From assembly GCA_949987705.1 (NCBI GenBank), contig OX465282.1:42124039-42188038 (forward strand): DNA of 64,000 bases. Reading direction: 5' to 3'. The notes under the pieces were generated by a model, which was not told the DNA's origin, did no database searches, and saw nothing but the letters and a program-made list of their open reading frames with translations. Of this stretch, positions 22,381 through 34,231 are shown one piece after another. The position numbers and the translations under genes were made by a program. The stretch is from Thereva unica (lineage: Eukaryota; Arthropoda; Insecta; Diptera; Therevidae). Every line of letters starts with the position of its first letter. The first letter of the stretch is position 1.

Positions 22381-24125
22381 GATTATAGGGATGCACTGTC
22401 AAAATTCCAGCCCTTCAGCTTCAGAGGTTTGGGTTAACCCCATTTCATCCCCTTAGGGGATGAATTTCGAGTAATCGCCTCTTAGTCGATGTCCATGTCA
22501 TTATAGGGATGCACTGTCCAAATTTCAACCCTGTAGCTCCAGTAGTTTGGTAAACCAAATTTTACCCCTTTAGAGGATGAATTTCGAAAAATCGCTAGCG
22601 GTTTGGCTTAACCCCATTTAACCCCTTTAGGGGATAAATTTCAATCGCCCCTAAGTGGATGCCCACGTCATTATAATGATGCACGGTCAAAATTAGAGCC
22701 CTCCAGCTTTAGGGGTTTGGAAAACCCCATTTCACCCCCTTAGGGGATAAATTCCGAAAAATCGCTTCTTAGTGGATGTCCACATCACTATAGGGATGCA
22801 CTGTCAAAATTTCAGCCCTATAGCTCCAGCGGTTTGGGTAAACCCCATTTCACCCCCTTAGGGGATGAATTTCGAAAAATCGTTTCTTAGTGGATGTCCA
22901 CGTCATTTTAGGGATGCACTGTTAAAATTTCAGCCCTATAGCTCCAGCGGTTTGGGTAAAAACCAATTCACCCCCTTAGGGGATGAATTTCGAAAAATCG
23001 CTTCTTAGTGGATGTCCACGCCAATATAGGGATGTACTGTCAAAATTTCAGCCCTATAGCTGCAGCGGTTTGGGTAAACCCCATTTCACCCCCTTAGGGG
23101 ATGAATTTTGAAAAATCGCTTCTTAGTGGATGTCCACGTCATTATCGGGATGCACTGTCCAAATTTCAGCCCTATAGCTTCAGCGGTTTGTAAAAAACCC
23201 ATTTCACACCCTTAGGGGATGAATTTCGAAAAATCGCTCTTTAGTGGATGTAAACGTCATTATTGGGATGCACTGTCAAAATTTCAGCCCTATAGCTTTA
23301 GGAGTTTGTAAAAAAACCAATTTCACACCCTTAGGGGATGAATTTCGAAAAATCGCTCTTTAGTGAATGTCCACGTAGTTATTGGGATGCACTGTTAAAA
23401 TTTCAGCCCTATAGCTCCAGCGGTTTGGGTAAACCCCATTTCACCCCCTTAGGGGATGAATTTCGAAAAATCGCTTCTTAGTGGATGTCCACGTCATTAT
23501 AGGGATGCACTGTTAAAATTTCAGCCCTATAGCTCCAGCGGTTTGGGTAAACCCCAATTCACCCCCTTAGGGGATGAATTTCGAAAAATCGCTTCTTAGT
23601 GGATGTCCACGCCAATATAGGGATGCACTGTCAAAATTTCAGCCCAATAGCTGCAGCGGTTTGGGTAAACCCCATTTCACCCCCTTAGGGGATGAATTTT
23701 GAAAAATCGCTTCTTAGTGGATGTCCACGTCATTATAGGGATGCACTGTCAAAATTTCAGCCCTATAGCTTTAGGGGTTTGTAAAAAAACCAATTTCACA
23801 CCCTTAGGGGATGAATTTCGAAAAATCGCTCTTTAGTGGATGTAAACGTCATTATAGGGATGCACTGTCAAAATTTCAGCCTTATAGCTTTAGGGGTTTG
23901 TAAAAAACCAATTTCACTGAATTTCGAAAAATCGCTTTATAGTGGATGTCCACTCCATTATAGGGATGCACTGTCCAAATTTCAGCCCTATAGCTCTAGC
24001 GGTTTGGATAAACCCCATTTCACCCCCTTAGGGGATGAATTTCGAAAAATCGCTTTTTAGTGGATGTCCACGCCATTATAGGGATACACAGTCAAAATTT
24101 CAGCCCTTTAGCTCTAGCGGTTTAG
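22381..24125 (+). repeat. Minisatellite, about 15 copies of a 118-bp unit
   Basis: Each unit contains GGATGCACTGTCAAAATTTC, AGCCCTATAGCTCCAGCGG, CCCCTTAGGGGATGAATTTC and AAAAATCGCTTCTTAGTGGA. GGATGCACTG recurs at roughly 22,388, 22,507, 22,793, 22,911, 23,147, 23,500, 23,618, 23,738 and onward. CCCCTTAGGGG is a palindrome within every unit. Units have diverged by several per cent. Confidence 0.9.
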
Positions 24126-24319
24126 GTTGTGCGTTGTCTGTCAGTCAGTTACTTTTTATTCAATAGAAAAAAATCCCCTTACAACTTATTGAACCCCATT
24201 TCACCCCTTCAACCCTTTTGTTCTCCATAAAAAGTAGCCTATGTCCGTCTCCAAGGTCTAAACTATGTCTGTTGAAAATTTCATCAAAATCGGTTTAGTG
24301 GTTTAGGCGTGAAAGCGTA

Positions 24320-24322
<3 letters not shown>

Positions 24323-24360
<38 letters not shown>

Positions 24361-24362
24361 GT
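24323..24362 (+). repeat. CAGA microsatellite
   Basis: About ten CAGA repeats lie near the right end of the 118-bp-repeat element. Confidence 0.9.
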
Positions 24363-24395
24363 TACTTTCGCATTTATAATATTAGTAAGGATTAA

Positions 24396-24720
24396 CAAAA
24401 TTGCTTCGAATTACAGCGTACTGTCGACGATGGTTACAGTCATCCAAACCAAAACCCACCTATCTCACTTCAGAGGAGATACAGGCAGCCCTAACTTGTT
24501 GGATAAAAACCACTCAAAATATGGAATTTGAAAATCCAAGCATTACAAGCCAAGCAGACATTACCCAATAAGAGCAAATTAATAAGGTTACACCCATTCA
24601 TCGATCAAAATGGGATTTTACGAGTTGGTGGACGCATACAAAATGCCGACATAACATTCGATCAGAGTCATCCGATTATCTTACCCGAAAAACACTTTCT
24701 TTGAAGCTTAACGCTTCAAG
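24396..24720 (+). pseudogene. BEL/Pao pol fragment between RNase H and integrase
   Basis: Translation gives LLRITAYCRRW, LTSEEIQAALTCW, a stop near 24,570, then in another frame PFIDQNGILRVGGRIQNA and SHPIILPEKHFL before a stop. These are the conserved BEL/Pao blocks ahead of the integrase. The rest of the integrase is deleted, because a polypurine tract follows at once. The short piece 21,991-22,006 (YFK) could be the bases just upstream, separated by the 118-bp-repeat element. It is not functional. Confidence 0.75.
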
Positions 24721-24730
24721 GCGGGGAGAA
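24717..24730 (+). other. BEL polypurine tract
   Basis: CAAGGCGGGGAGAA lies just before the TGTTCCGGCG start of the LTR; BEL elements typically have a GGCGGGGAG-type tract here. Confidence 0.65.
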
Positions 24731-24898
24731 TGTTCCGGCGACACTAAAAAATGAAAACCAAGCAAAAGGAAAGTAATAAATAAAACACAATCTTTTCAAT
24801 ATCTTTTAATTTTATTAAAATAAACGAACAAACTTCATAAATACACAAAATCACAAAAACAAAACACACACGAAGACGTCACTACACAACAAAAAAAA

Positions 24899-25770
24899 CG
24901 GTGCCGGGGGCCACGGCGCTTCGCGCTGTGGCGATTATTACGTGACAACTACCATGTTGCTCGTTATCTGTTATTCATTACATGCAATATACATATAATA
25001 AACGCAAAATATAATTGCAGTATTTTTATTTTTTTATTCGTTCTCAAATGTAACAATGACAGTAATATCCCAGCGGGAAATGTAATGGGTAGGTAAGCGA
25101 GGTGGTAATGAGATGGACACATTATCTTTGTGATGAAATCATAGGTTACTTTTACATAGGGATGCCCTAGAGCGGTAAGTACTTACAGTAGGCATTACAG
25201 ACGAGGACTTATTTCAGAAGCGAAATGTATTAGGTGAATACACAGATTACCATGTAAGGCATGCAGAATAAATTACTGGGTACCCATTTTTGCTACATTT
25301 GGTATGGATTTTTCTAACAAGACATCTTTTTGATTTTGTTGCTCATTGTTAGTGGTATAAATTAATCTTATAAAATTGATGAGGACGGAATAAACTCAAG
25401 AAGAGAGGCTTTGACCAGCCAAAGACAAAGAATGACAAAAGCACATCACATTTCCAACGAAAGTATTTCTCAAGGCATTACCTAGTCGCTTACCTATTCA
25501 TTACAACGTAAAGACCTCCATTTTCCTAAATTTCCAGTAGAATTTTTCGATTACCAGGTAGGCGCTTACACAAATCATTGAAGAATTCGTGGATTGCCAG
25601 GGTAACCACTTGTAAGTTTTCCCGCTGGGATATAAACACAATATAGATAAGCGGCACTCATTGCCACTACTACAAATGAAGCGTAAGCCACGCCCACTCA
25701 CACGGTTATGCGACACTTTGTCGCTTGGGCATCCCGGCTAACCGTTTTATTAGACGTTGTCACGTCAAAA
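24899..25770. repeat. 0.9-kb unit, copy 1
   Basis: It starts CGGTGCCGGGGGCCACGGCG and ends GTTGTCACGTCAAAA. A perfect-looking hairpin CCACGGCGC-TTC-GCGCTGTGG lies at the left end, and CGTGACAAC/GTTGTCACG forms an inner inverted repeat near both ends. It lacks about 37 bp (AGCAATAAAAACAATGC...) that copies 2 and 3 share. No protein is recognised. The end hairpin recalls rolling-circle (Helitron-like) elements, but no CTRR terminus is seen. Confidence 0.7.
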
Positions 25771-25963
25771 ACAACCAGAAGTTTGTATCTGTAAGTAAAA
25801 AGGGAATCAATTGAATATGAAAGTTAAATATATACAAGTTCTTACCTTACTCCAAAACCAACAAATTGAAGTCCAAGGCAATGAAAAAAGACGTCAGAAA
25901 ATCCATCCCAGAAAACACGCCAAAAGCCGTCGGCAAATCACAGTTTGTAAACAAAAAAAAAAC

Positions 25964-26879
25964 CGGTGCCCCGGGCCACGGCGCTTCGCGCTGTGGCGAT
26001 TATTACGTGACAACTACCATGTTGCTCGTTATCTGTTATTCATTACATGCAATATATAATAAACACAATATTACATATAATTTTGCAGTATTTTTATTTT
26101 TTTATTCGTTCTCAAATGTAACAATGACAGTAATATCCCAGCGGGAAATGTAATGCGTAGGTAAGCGAGGTGGTAATGAGATGGACACATTACCTTTGTG
26201 ATGAAATCATAGGTTACTTTTACATAGGGATGCCCTAGAGCGGTAAGTACTTACAGTAGGCATGACAGACGAGGACTTATTTCAGAGGCGAAATGTATTA
26301 GGTGAATACACAGATTACCATGTAAGGCATGCAGAATAAATTACTGGGTACCCTTTTTAGCAATAAAAACAATGCTTTCCGAAAGTACCATTCCATTTTT
26401 GCTACATTTGGTAAGGATTTTTCTAACAAGACATCTTTTTGATTTTGTTGCTCATTGTTAGTGGTATAAATTAATCTTATAAAATTGATGAGGACGGAAT
26501 AAACTCAAGAAGAGAGGCTTTGACCAGCCAAAGACAAAGAATGACAAAAGCACATCACATTTCCAACGAAAGTATTTCTCAAGGCATTACCTAGTCGCTT
26601 ACCTATTCATTACAACGTAAAGACCTCCATTTTCCTAAATTTCCAGTAGAATTTTTCGATTACCAGGTAGGCGCTTACACAAATCATTGAAGAATTCGTG
26701 GGTTGCCAGGGTAACCACTTGCTAGTTTTCCCGCTGGGATATAAACACAATATAGATAAGCGGCACTCATTGCCACTACTACAAATGCAGCGTAAGCCAC
26801 GCCCACTCACACGGTTATGCGACACTTTGTCGCTTGGGCATCCCGGCTAACCGTTTTATTAGACGTTGTCACGTCAAAA
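25964..26879. repeat. 0.9-kb unit, copy 2
   Basis: Direct repeat of copy 1, separated by a ~195-bp spacer (25,771-25,963). It is 916 bp long. Confidence 0.85.
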
Positions 26880-27073
26880 ACAACCAGAAGTTTGTATCTG
26901 TAAGTAAAAAGGGAATCAATTGAATATGAAAGTTAAATATATACAAGTTCTTACCTTACTCCAAAACCAACAAATTGAAGTCCAAGGCAATGAAAAAAGA
27001 CGTCAGAAAATCCATCCCAGAAAACACGCCAAAAGCCGTCGGCAAATCACAGTTTGTAAACAAAAAAAAAAAC

Positions 27074-27989
27074 CGGTGCCCCGGGCCACGGCGCTTCGCG
27101 CTGTGGCGATTATTACGTGACAACTACCATGTTGCTCGTTATCTGTTATTCATTACATGCAATATATAATAAACACAATATTACATATAATTTTGCAGTA
27201 TTTTTATTTTTTTATTCGTTCTCAAATGTAACAATGACAGTAATATCCCAGCGGGAAATGTAATGCGTAGGTAAGCGAGGTGGTAATGAGATGGACACGT
27301 TACCTTTGTGATGAAATCATAGGTTACTTTTACATAGGGATGCCCTAGAGCGGTAAGTACTTACAGTAGGCATTACAGACGAGGACTTATTTCAGAGGCG
27401 AAATGTATTAGGTGAATACACAGATTACCATGTAAGGCATGCAGAATAAATTACTGGGTACCCTTTTTAGCAATAAAAACAATGCTTTCCGAAAGTACCA
27501 TTCCATTTTTGCTACATTTGGTAAGGATTTTTCTAACAAGACATCTTTTTGATTTTGTTGCTCATTTTTAGTGGTATAAATTAATCTTATAAAATTGATG
27601 AGGACGGAATAAACTCAAGAAGAGAGGCGTTGACCAGCCAAAGACAAAGAATGACAAAAGCACATCACATTTCCAACGAAAGTATTTCTCAAGGAATTAC
27701 CTAGTCGCTTACCTATTCATTACAACGTAAAGACCTCCATTTTCCTAGATTTTCAGTAGAATTTTTCGATTACCAGGTAGGCGCTTACACAAATCATTGA
27801 AGAATTCGTGGGTTACCAGGGTAACCACTTGCTAGTTTTCCCGCTGGGATATAAACACAATATAGATAAGCGGCACTCATTGCCACTACTACAAATGCAG
27901 CGCAAGCCACGCCCACTCACACGGTTATGCGACACTTTGTCGCTTGGGCATCCCGGCTAACCGTTTTATTAGACGTTGTCACGTCAAAA
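27074..27989. repeat. 0.9-kb unit, copy 3
   Basis: Direct repeat of copy 2 at a period of 1,110 bp and nearly identical. The spacer 26,880-27,073 repeats the first spacer. No spacer follows copy 3; LTR sequence resumes. Confidence 0.85.
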
Positions 27990-28467
27990 GTATTAATTAA
28001 AAATCCAAAACAGGTTCCACAAAAACACTCACCTGTCAACCCCAATATAATATTCGCGGGCTCCTCCTGGCTCATCCCCCACTAGAAACCTAAAAATATA
28101 ACTAAAATTAATATATTCAAAAAACAAAGATAAAAATACTTACCCCATTTGACAGCCGCAAGAAAAACAAGAACAGCTGATTTCACAACACAAGTAAATA
28201 AGCCCGAAAATTCGAAACTATGTACTTCGAAAACGAAGCCCCCTACTACAGAATAGCCTCAACCACTATTCAAGGAGAAATAAATACCGACACCCAGACG
28301 GCGTTAAATCAGATTGCTTTTAATCTTTCTAGAGTCTTGAACTAGAAGATAAAATCGGTATTGAGGTTTTAACAATAAAGCAATTTCAAAGAATCTGCTC
28401 AAGTATTGAACTTAGCATTCTGGAAAGACAGAATTAAAGACAGTCTTGAAGTCTTTACTACAGCAGT

Positions 28468-28473
28468 AACTTA
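28468..28473 (+). other. Target site duplication of gypsy-2 (AACTTA)
   Basis: AACTTA precedes the left LTR and recurs at 34,232-34,237 directly after the right LTR. Confidence 0.85.
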
Positions 28474-28785
28474 TGGATGCCGTGTGGTCCAATTTATATT
28501 TTACATCACTTGGTTATATTATGTATAACTTATACGTATATTATAAGTTATTTGAATATATATATATTATTTAACTTTTTGGCTTTTAACTTTGCGAATC
28601 GCACTTTCAGGACACGAGGGAAGAAGCACAAGTGATAAAGTGGAGATGCCGGAAATTTGGCTAGATCACTGAACTTTGGAGTTCAGTGATCGAGGGAGTG
28701 TTCGGACTGATCGTTTTGATCGTGCCGGAAGTTGTTGTGTGACATTGCGTAAAGTTTGGTAATTAAACTTTACGCGGTCACTACA
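28474..28785 (-). repeat. gypsy-2 3' LTR
   Basis: 312 bp. On the minus strand TGTAGTGACCGCG ... GGCATCCA. No difference from 33,920-34,231 by eye. It contains an inverted repeat, GATCACTGAACTTTGGAG/TTCAGTGATC. Confidence 0.93.
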
Positions 28786-28798
28786 TACTCCCCCCCCA
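28786..28798 (-). other. gypsy-2 polypurine tract
   Basis: On the minus strand TGGGGGGGGGAGTA directly precedes the 3' LTR start; it lies just after the pol stop. Confidence 0.8.
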
Positions 28799-28806
28799 GC
28801 GTAGCG

Positions 28807-31800
28807 TTAACGGAATGTTACCGCTTTAGGTGGCTTAGCTTCGTTGTCGCGGTCACAACCGAAGGCTGGTTTTAGCCTGTCGATAGATATCGACTTGGTT
28901 GTGCCGTTCAATTTGACGACGAAGTGTTTTCGAAATCGTTTGATTACTTCATATGGGCCCTCATATGGAGGTTCGAAAGGTTTTCGAACTCTGTCGACTC
29001 GTATGAAAACGTAGTCGGCGTTCTCCAGGGCTTCTGGCACGTAGACATCCTTTTGGACGGGTTGCCGAGGATGTATTGCCTTAATGTTCTGCATATGCGA
29101 ACGAAGGCGAGAGAGGAATTCTGATTCTTCAATTGGATTCTCATCCGTTGGGATGGAAATCGAATTGGGAAGTCTCAGATTCTGACCGTATACGAGCTCG
29201 GCTGGTGAGCATTGTAAGTCGGTCTTAATTGCCGTGCGTATGCCTAACATGACAAAGGGCAAGTCTTCACTCCAATGAGTAGTGTTGTCCCTTGCCATTA
29301 AGGCTGCTTTAAGTTGCCTGTGGAACCGTTCAACCATCCCGTTTGCTTGCGGGTGGTAGGCGGTAGTCCGAATTCGATGAGTGCCGAGTAATTTGGCAAC
29401 TTCATTGAATAGTTTCGATTCGAACTGCGTACCTTGATCGGTTGTGATCTCGAGTGGTACGCCGAATCGTGGGACAAATTCAGTGACGAATTTCTTTGCC
29501 ACTGTTGAAGCTGAGATATCCCGAATTGGGTATGCTTCAGGCCATCGCGTGAATCTATCGACTATCGTTAAGATATAAGAGTATCCACGAGATGGGGGTA
29601 GGGGTCCCACTATATCCATATGGATATGGTCAAATCTATTATTTGGAAGTTTGAAAGCTTCCAATGGAGATTTGGTATGTCGTGAAACTTTGGACTTTTG
29701 GCAACCTAGGCATGATCGAGACCACTCATTGCAGTCTTTATTGATCGATGGCCAGAAGTATTTCTTGGTAACGGCTCGTCTTGTAGCACGAATACCAGGA
29801 TGGGAGAGACTATGTTCGGAGTTGAACGCTAGTCTGCGTAAGGAAGTGGGTATGTAAGGCCTTGGAATGCCTATACTATTTTCACACCACACCTGATGGG
29901 CGGTAAATGGTATTGGTGTGAGGACTAGTTTTACCCGTGAGCCGTTGCTGGGGTGCTCTTGTAGAGACTTTAGCTCTGTGTCACCTTGTTGAGCCTGAGC
30001 CAGTGTAGGCAGGTCGAAGGAGACCGAGTCGACGTTGTCGGTTGCTAGTGAGCGTGACAAGTAGTCTGCGACAACGTTTTGTTTACCCGACACATGTCTG
30101 ATGTCTGTGGTAAACTGAGAGATTAGACCCAAATGTCTGGTCTGTCGAGGGGATCGTTCGGTCTTTGTGTGAAGGGCGCGAACCAGTGGTTTGTGATCAG
30201 TATAGACCACGAAATTGCGTCCTTCAACGAAGTAACGGAAGTGTTTGATCGCTGCATAGATTGCGAGAAGTTCGCGATCGAATGCAGAGTACTTCCGTTC
30301 GGTTGGTGACAGCTTTTTGGAATAAAAAGCTAGAGGTTGCCACCGATGACCGTTGAATTGTTCCAAAACGCCTCCGATTGCATAATCAGAGGCGTCAGTC
30401 GTAAGACTGTATTTTGCATCCTCGATTGGATGGTTCAGCAGAGTTGCTTCAGCCATCGAGGTTTTCACCTTGAGGAATGCCGCCTGACATTCTGCTGGCC
30501 AGTCAAAAACTTTATTGGCACGTGAGCGGTTGAGAAGGTCTCTCAAATGCTCGTTTATCGGCACCAACTGTTCAGCCAATTTTGGGATAAATCGGTGATA
30601 GAAATTCACCATTCCCAAAAACTTCTGGATCGATTTGACAGAAGTTGGAGGTGCGAGATCAACGATAGCCTGAACCCGATCGGAGGATGGAAGTATTCCA
30701 TCCTTTGTGATGCGGTGGCTTAGAAACTTAATCTCTGTTGCACCAAAAACGCATTTCTCTAGCTTGATGGTTAAACCGAAGCTATCGAGGCGTTTAAAGA
30801 GCTCTTCGAGGTGAACGATATGTTCATCCTCGGTTTTACTGGCGATAAGTATATCGTCCAAGTATACATAAACGAAGTCAAGATCTCTCGTAACTTCATT
30901 TATGAACCTTTGAAAGGTTTGTGCTGCATTACGTAAACCGAATGGCATACGTGTAAACTCATATAGGCCGAATGGCGTAATGAGTGCAGTCTTATGCACG
31001 TCTTCTGGGGCGATTGGTATGTGATGATATGCACGTACCAAGTCAACCTTCGAAAAAATGGTGCAGCCGTGAAGATTCACGGAGAAATTCTGTATATGCG
31101 GGATCGGATATCTATCCGGCACAGTGACAGCATTAAGGCGACGGTAGTCGCCGCATGGCCTCCAATCATGAGAGTCCCGTTTAGGAACTAGATGAAGCGG
31201 AGATGCTGCGGGGGACGACGAAGGTCGACAAATCCCCAATTCGACCATATGGTCGAACTCTAACTTTGCCACCTTCAGTTTCTCCGGATGGAGTCGCCGA
31301 GCGGTGACAAATGGTAATTGCCCTTTAGTTACAATGTGGTGTTGCACATTGTGTTTAACCGGAAGGTTAAAATTGGGCGGTTTTGTTAACGAAGCGTACT
31401 TCGTTAATAGCTCTTTGTATATGCCAATAACTCGGCATGGAAATGTTTCGGGGTTGTAGTCGACGGTAGCGCACACGTTAATGCGAAACTTCGTGCGCTT
31501 GTCGACTAAATGCCGATATTCAAAATCGACGGACAATTTGAACTTCGTTAAGAAGTCCGCCCCGAGAATGGCTTTAGTGGTGTCGGCTATAATGAAGTTG
31601 TAAACGTATCGTCGGCGTAAGCCGAGTTCGAGTTCAAGCAACTTTGTGCCGAAAGTTCGGATCAGTGATCCGTTGGCCGCGTACAGAAGGACGTTCGGGC
31701 TACCGTTATGGGCCGGGAACGCCTTGGCGGGAACAATTGAAACGTCAGAGCCCGAATCAATCAGAAAATCCATCCGATTGTTGGTGTCTCTGACGAATAA

Positions 31801-31851
31801 ACGATATGAGCGGCCGGTTATATGCTCGCTCGAATCGATCCCCAACTTTAG
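28807..31851 (-). CDS. pol: gypsy-2 Pol (protease, RT, RNase H, integrase)
   Basis: About 1,012 codons without interruption, read from the -1 shift after gag; residue numbers below count from the TTG (Leu) codon at 31,845. Protease DSG at about residues 30-32 ([10 protein letters not shown]). RT with [33 protein letters not shown] and catalytic YLDD at 30,864-30,853 (about residue 328). RNase H with [28 protein letters not shown]. Integrase zinc region [11 protein letters not shown] ... CLGCQKSK; core D-D-E in [17 protein letters not shown] and [10 protein letters not shown]-terminal [11 protein letters not shown] block. The length is normal for a gypsy Pol without env. No ATG is needed because synthesis should come through frameshifting from Gag. 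Confidence 0.93.
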   Translation of the reverse strand, partial: LKLGIDSSEHITGRSYRLFVRDTNNRMDFLIDSGSDVSIVPAKAFPAHNGSPNVLLYAANGSLIRTFGTKLLELELGLRRRYVYNFIIADTTKAILGADFLTKFKLSVDFEYRHLVDKRTKFRINVCATVDYNPETFPCRVIGIYKELLTKYASLTKPPNFNLPVKHNVQHHIVTKGQLPFVTARRLHPEKLKVAKLEFDHMVELGICRPSSSPAASPLHLVPKRDSHDWRPCGDYRRLNAVTVPDRYPIPHIQNFSVNLHGCTIFSKVDLVRAYHHIPIAPEDVHKTALITPFGLYEFTRMPFGLRNAAQTFQRFINEVTRDLDFVYVYLDDILIASKTEDEHIVHLEELFKRLDSFGLTIKLEKCVFGATEIKFLSHRITKDGILPSSDRVQAIVDLAPPTSVKSIQKFLGMVNFYHRFIPKLAEQLVPINEHLRDLLNRSRANKVFDWPAECQAAFLKVKTSMAEATLLNHPIEDAKYSLTTDASDYAIGGVLEQFNGHRWQPLAFYSKKLSPTERKYSAFDRELLAIYAAIKHFRYFVEGRNFVVYTDHKPLVRALHTKTERSPRQTRHLGLISQFTTDIRHVSGKQNVVADYLSRSLATDNVDSVSFDLPTLAQAQQGDTELKSLQEHPSNGSRVKLVLTPIPFTAHQVWCENSIGIPRPYIPTSLRRLAFNSEHSLSHPGIRATRRAVTKKYFWPSINKDCNEWSRSCLGCQKSKVSRHTKSPLEAFKLPNNRFDHIHMDIVGPLPPSRGYSYILTIVDRFTRWPEAYPIRDISASTVAKKFVTEFVPRFGVPLEITTDQGTQFESKLFNEVAKLLGTHRIRTTAYHPQANGMVERFHRQLKAALMARDNTTHWSEDLPFVMLGIRTAIKTDLQCSPAELVYGQNLRLPNSISIPTDENPIEESEFLSRLRSHMQNIKAIHPRQPVQKDVYVPEALENADYVFIRVDRVRKPFEPPYEGPYEVIKRFRKHFVVKLNGTTKSISIDRLKPAFGCDRDNEAKPPKAVTFR

Positions 31852-32753
31852 TTTTTTTTAGGGTTGGTGGTGGCCTTTTTCTTCGCCGGCTTGGCTTGAC
31901 CACCACCGAAACTGCAGGGGGCCTTGCAGGTGCGTGCTTCACTACCGTAACGGTAGTGGAAATAGCACAGGCTACCCCGCAGTTTGTTTGCCCCTGTTGG
32001 CCGATTGGCCGAGGGCTGGCGCGGGCCGCTCTGCCGTTTGGCAGGTGTTCGGCTACGCTGGCTGATTAGCTGCTCCATCCGAGCCGTTAATTTGTTGATG
32101 TCGCGTTGTAGCGACACCAACGTTGGCTCTGTGCTAGCCGGAGTTGCGCGGACGGCGGACGCGTATGAGGCGCCTCCGTGTGGAAGCACCTCCCATACCT
32201 TGTCCGCCGTGGCGGCCAATCCGGCTAGGCTTTGGTCGGCAGCTGTGGCCAACGTGACCTGGATGGCCTGTGGAAGCCTCCGCTCCCACAGGTTCCGGAT
32301 CAGGTCATCATTGACCGCCGCCGATCCGCCAGCTAATGCCTTCAGAGCCTGGAGGAACTCGGAAGGTTTCCGATCTCCAGGCTCTTGCATTGACAACAGC
32401 TGCTCGAGTCTGCGCTTCTCAGAAGTTCCGTACTTCTCGAGCAGGTGTTGTTTGATTTCCTCGTATGAGGAGGTGGAATGGTCTACGGTGCTTAGCCGCA
32501 TTGCCGTTACCGCCTCTTCTGGCAATGCGGCCATGACGTTGTAGACCTTGGCTTTATCAGACCTGTAGCCCGCCAATTGGAACATAATTTCCGCTTGGTA
32601 AAACCAAGAGGCGGGCTGGTGTGTCCAGAACTTCGGGATGTCGAGCTTCGATACCGAAGCGGCATAGACTCCCGAAGTACCGGGCTTTGGCTCATCTTGT
32701 GGCGTTTCCATGTGAACGTCTTGTTCACTGGATGAACCCTCGGTCCTTGACAT
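31848..32753 (-). CDS. gag: gypsy-2 Gag (CHCC type)
   Basis: I take the ATG at 32,753 ([18 protein letters not shown]), about 301 codons. An upstream in-frame ATG at 32,894 would add 47 residues rich in Tyr/Phe/His, which look like translated AT-rich leader. The body has [36 protein letters not shown] and [12 protein letters not shown], as in CsRn1/Kabuki-type Gag. Near the C terminus [18 protein letters not shown] gives a C-H-C-C zinc motif in place of the usual CCHC knuckle. A basic tail ([14 protein letters not shown]) ends in the frameshift site. Forms particles and packages RNA. Confidence 0.9.
   Translation of the reverse strand: MSRTEGSSSEQDVHMETPQDEPKPGTSGVYAASVSKLDIPKFWTHQPASWFYQAEIMFQLAGYRSDKAKVYNVMAALPEEAVTAMRLSTVDHSTSSYEEIKQHLLEKYGTSEKRRLEQLLSMQEPGDRKPSEFLQALKALAGGSAAVNDDLIRNLWERRLPQAIQVTLATAADQSLAGLAATADKVWEVLPHGGASYASAVRATPASTEPTLVSLQRDINKLTARMEQLISQRSRTPAKRQSGPRQPSANRPTGANKLRGSLCYFHYRYGSEARTCKAPCSFGGGQAKPAKKKATTNPKKN
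31851..31857 (-). promoter_or_regulatory. -1 frameshift heptamer AAAAAAC abutting the gag stop, gypsy-2
   Basis: On the minus strand gag ends CCT AAA AAA AAC TAA. The heptamer A AAA AAC is in the zero frame and is followed at once by the stop. Slipping back one base continues CTA AAG TTG GGG ATC, which is the pol frame; that frame has its own stop just upstream (31,860-31,858), so no other entry is likely. A weak GAGCG/CGCTC stem begins about 20 nt downstream. Confidence 0.75.
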
Positions 32754-33900
32754 ATTATATAAATAAAAGAAACAAATATGCGTGTATATATACCAAAATA
32801 AGCCCAAATATGCGTATATAAAGCGATATATGTGTGTATGTATATCGTAAAATGAACGTAAATGTAAGTATAATTGCAACTTTAATAAACGCACCGTAGA
32901 ATCGAAAAACTGTTTTTATTTAAAACAAATTCACCTACGTCGCCGGTATATGTATATATATTCAATCTAACTTTCTAATTAATTTGTATTTACTACAAAT
33001 TTTGTGTAAAAGAAAATATCTAGAGCTAGAGAAAAATTGTATGTGCAACAAACAATAATGTATCTAACAAAAATATATGTAAAAATGTAGAATGTATGTA
33101 AAAAAAAAAAAAAAAAAAAGGAATTATATCTACAAATGATATTGTGTGTATATATGTATATGTATATGTCTGAAAGAGATATTATATGTTTATAAATATA
33201 AAATATATAATATATAAAATATAAAATATATCTAAAAAAAATGTATATATATTCATGTGTGGATATGTCACCGAAATTATTTATGTAAAAAAAAAAAAAA
33301 AAATATATATATAATTCAAATTATAATCAAAATTTTGAGCATGTAAAAGAACTTATATCTAAAAAAAAATTTTATGTATATATGTATATATTGATATGTA
33401 ACCGAAATTATATAAGTAAAAAAATTTAATTCAATTTATAATCCAAATATTCTTCGATATTTTATTCAACTTAAATTATTTTAAAATCCTCTGGTGAATT
33501 GCTGTTGATATCTGGAGCCCTTTGTTCTTTGTTATTTGGGAACAATAGGGGAATTCGTGTCGCCAATATCGGTTTCTTTTCAGCCTGATTTGTTAATGAC
33601 GTTGTCAATGTGATAATGTTGTCAATGTAATGACGTTGTAAATTTATTAGGTAGGTATATATTATTCCAGCGTAAATTAAAATAACGCTCTGAGGAAATT
33701 TTACTTTCTTTCCTTTTTTACTGCAGTGTAATGTTATTTATGTATATATAACATTATATATTATATTTTGATGAGTAAAAAAAATAAATGTGAATTATAA
33801 TTATCTGTTTTTGTCTGCTTATTTCCTTTTTTCCAATAGTTTGTTGGTTTTTTATTTCTCCAGTAATTATTAAAACACGTTTAAATTTCTTAGCGTGTTG
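32754..33900 (-). other. gypsy-2 5' leader, AT-rich
   Basis: Roughly 1.1 kb of A/T-rich sequence lies between primer site and gag, with A runs (33,099-33,118; 33,285-33,301) and TATATG-type repeats. No coding frame. Confidence 0.7.
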
Positions 33901-33916
33901 CTTATCGGAGTCACCA
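33901..33916 (-). other. gypsy-2 primer-binding site (tRNA-Trp-like)
   Basis: TGGTGACTCCGATAAG on the minus strand, three bases after the 5' LTR. It resembles the TGGTGACCCCGA site complementary to tRNA-Trp that is used by CsRn1-type elements. Confidence 0.65.
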
Positions 33917-33919
33917 ATA

Positions 33920-34231
33920 TGGATGCCGTGTGGTCCAATTTATATTTTACATCACTTGGTTATATTATGTATAACTTATACGTATATTATAAGTTATTTG
34001 AATATATATATATTATTTAACTTTTTGGCTTTTAACTTTGCGAATCGCACTTTCAGGACACGAGGGAAGAAGCACAAGTGATAAAGTGGAGATGCCGGAA
34101 ATTTGGCTAGATCACTGAACTTTGGAGTTCAGTGATCGAGGGAGTGTTCGGACTGATCGTTTTGATCGTGCCGGAAGTTGTTGTGTGACATTGCGTAAAG
34201 TTTGGTAATTAAACTTTACGCGGTCACTACA
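33920..34231 (-). repeat. gypsy-2 5' LTR
   Basis: 312 bp, identical by eye to the 3' LTR. Confidence 0.93.

Larger units (their letters stand above)
22007..24395. mobile_element. Repeat element with internal 118-bp tandem array, ends ATTAGTAAGGA
   Basis: Both ends carry ATTAGTAAGGA (22,009 and 24,383). The right end (GTTTAGTGGTTTAGGCGTGAAAG ... GCATTTATAATATTAGTAAGGAT) is, in reverse complement, the same family as the sequences starting at 39,435 and 40,435. It appears to split a BEL reading frame (21,991-22,006 and 24,396 on). The head, 22,020-22,380, is AT-rich without a gene. I cannot assign a superfamily; such tails resemble those of RTE-type retroposons in insects. Confidence 0.55.
28474..34231 (-). 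mobile_element. Complete Ty3/gypsy element, CsRn1-like (gypsy-2)
   Basis: 5.76 kb with LTRs identical by eye, a tRNA-Trp-like primer site, intact gag and pol, a polypurine tract and a 6-bp target duplication. The CHCC-type Gag zinc motif and the tRNA-Trp-type primer site are the traits that define the CsRn1 clade. No env. It is inserted in the BEL LTR. It has every visible part needed for autonomous movement. Confidence 0.93.

Noticed and set aside
22381..24125. CRISPR-like repeat array
   Set aside because: Unit of 118 bp with no unique spacers, in a eukaryotic mobile-element context; it is a minisatellite.
28674..28710. Rho-independent-type terminator or operator at the TTCAGTGATC inverted repeat
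   Set aside because: It lies inside a gypsy LTR of a eukaryote; at most an LTR secondary structure.
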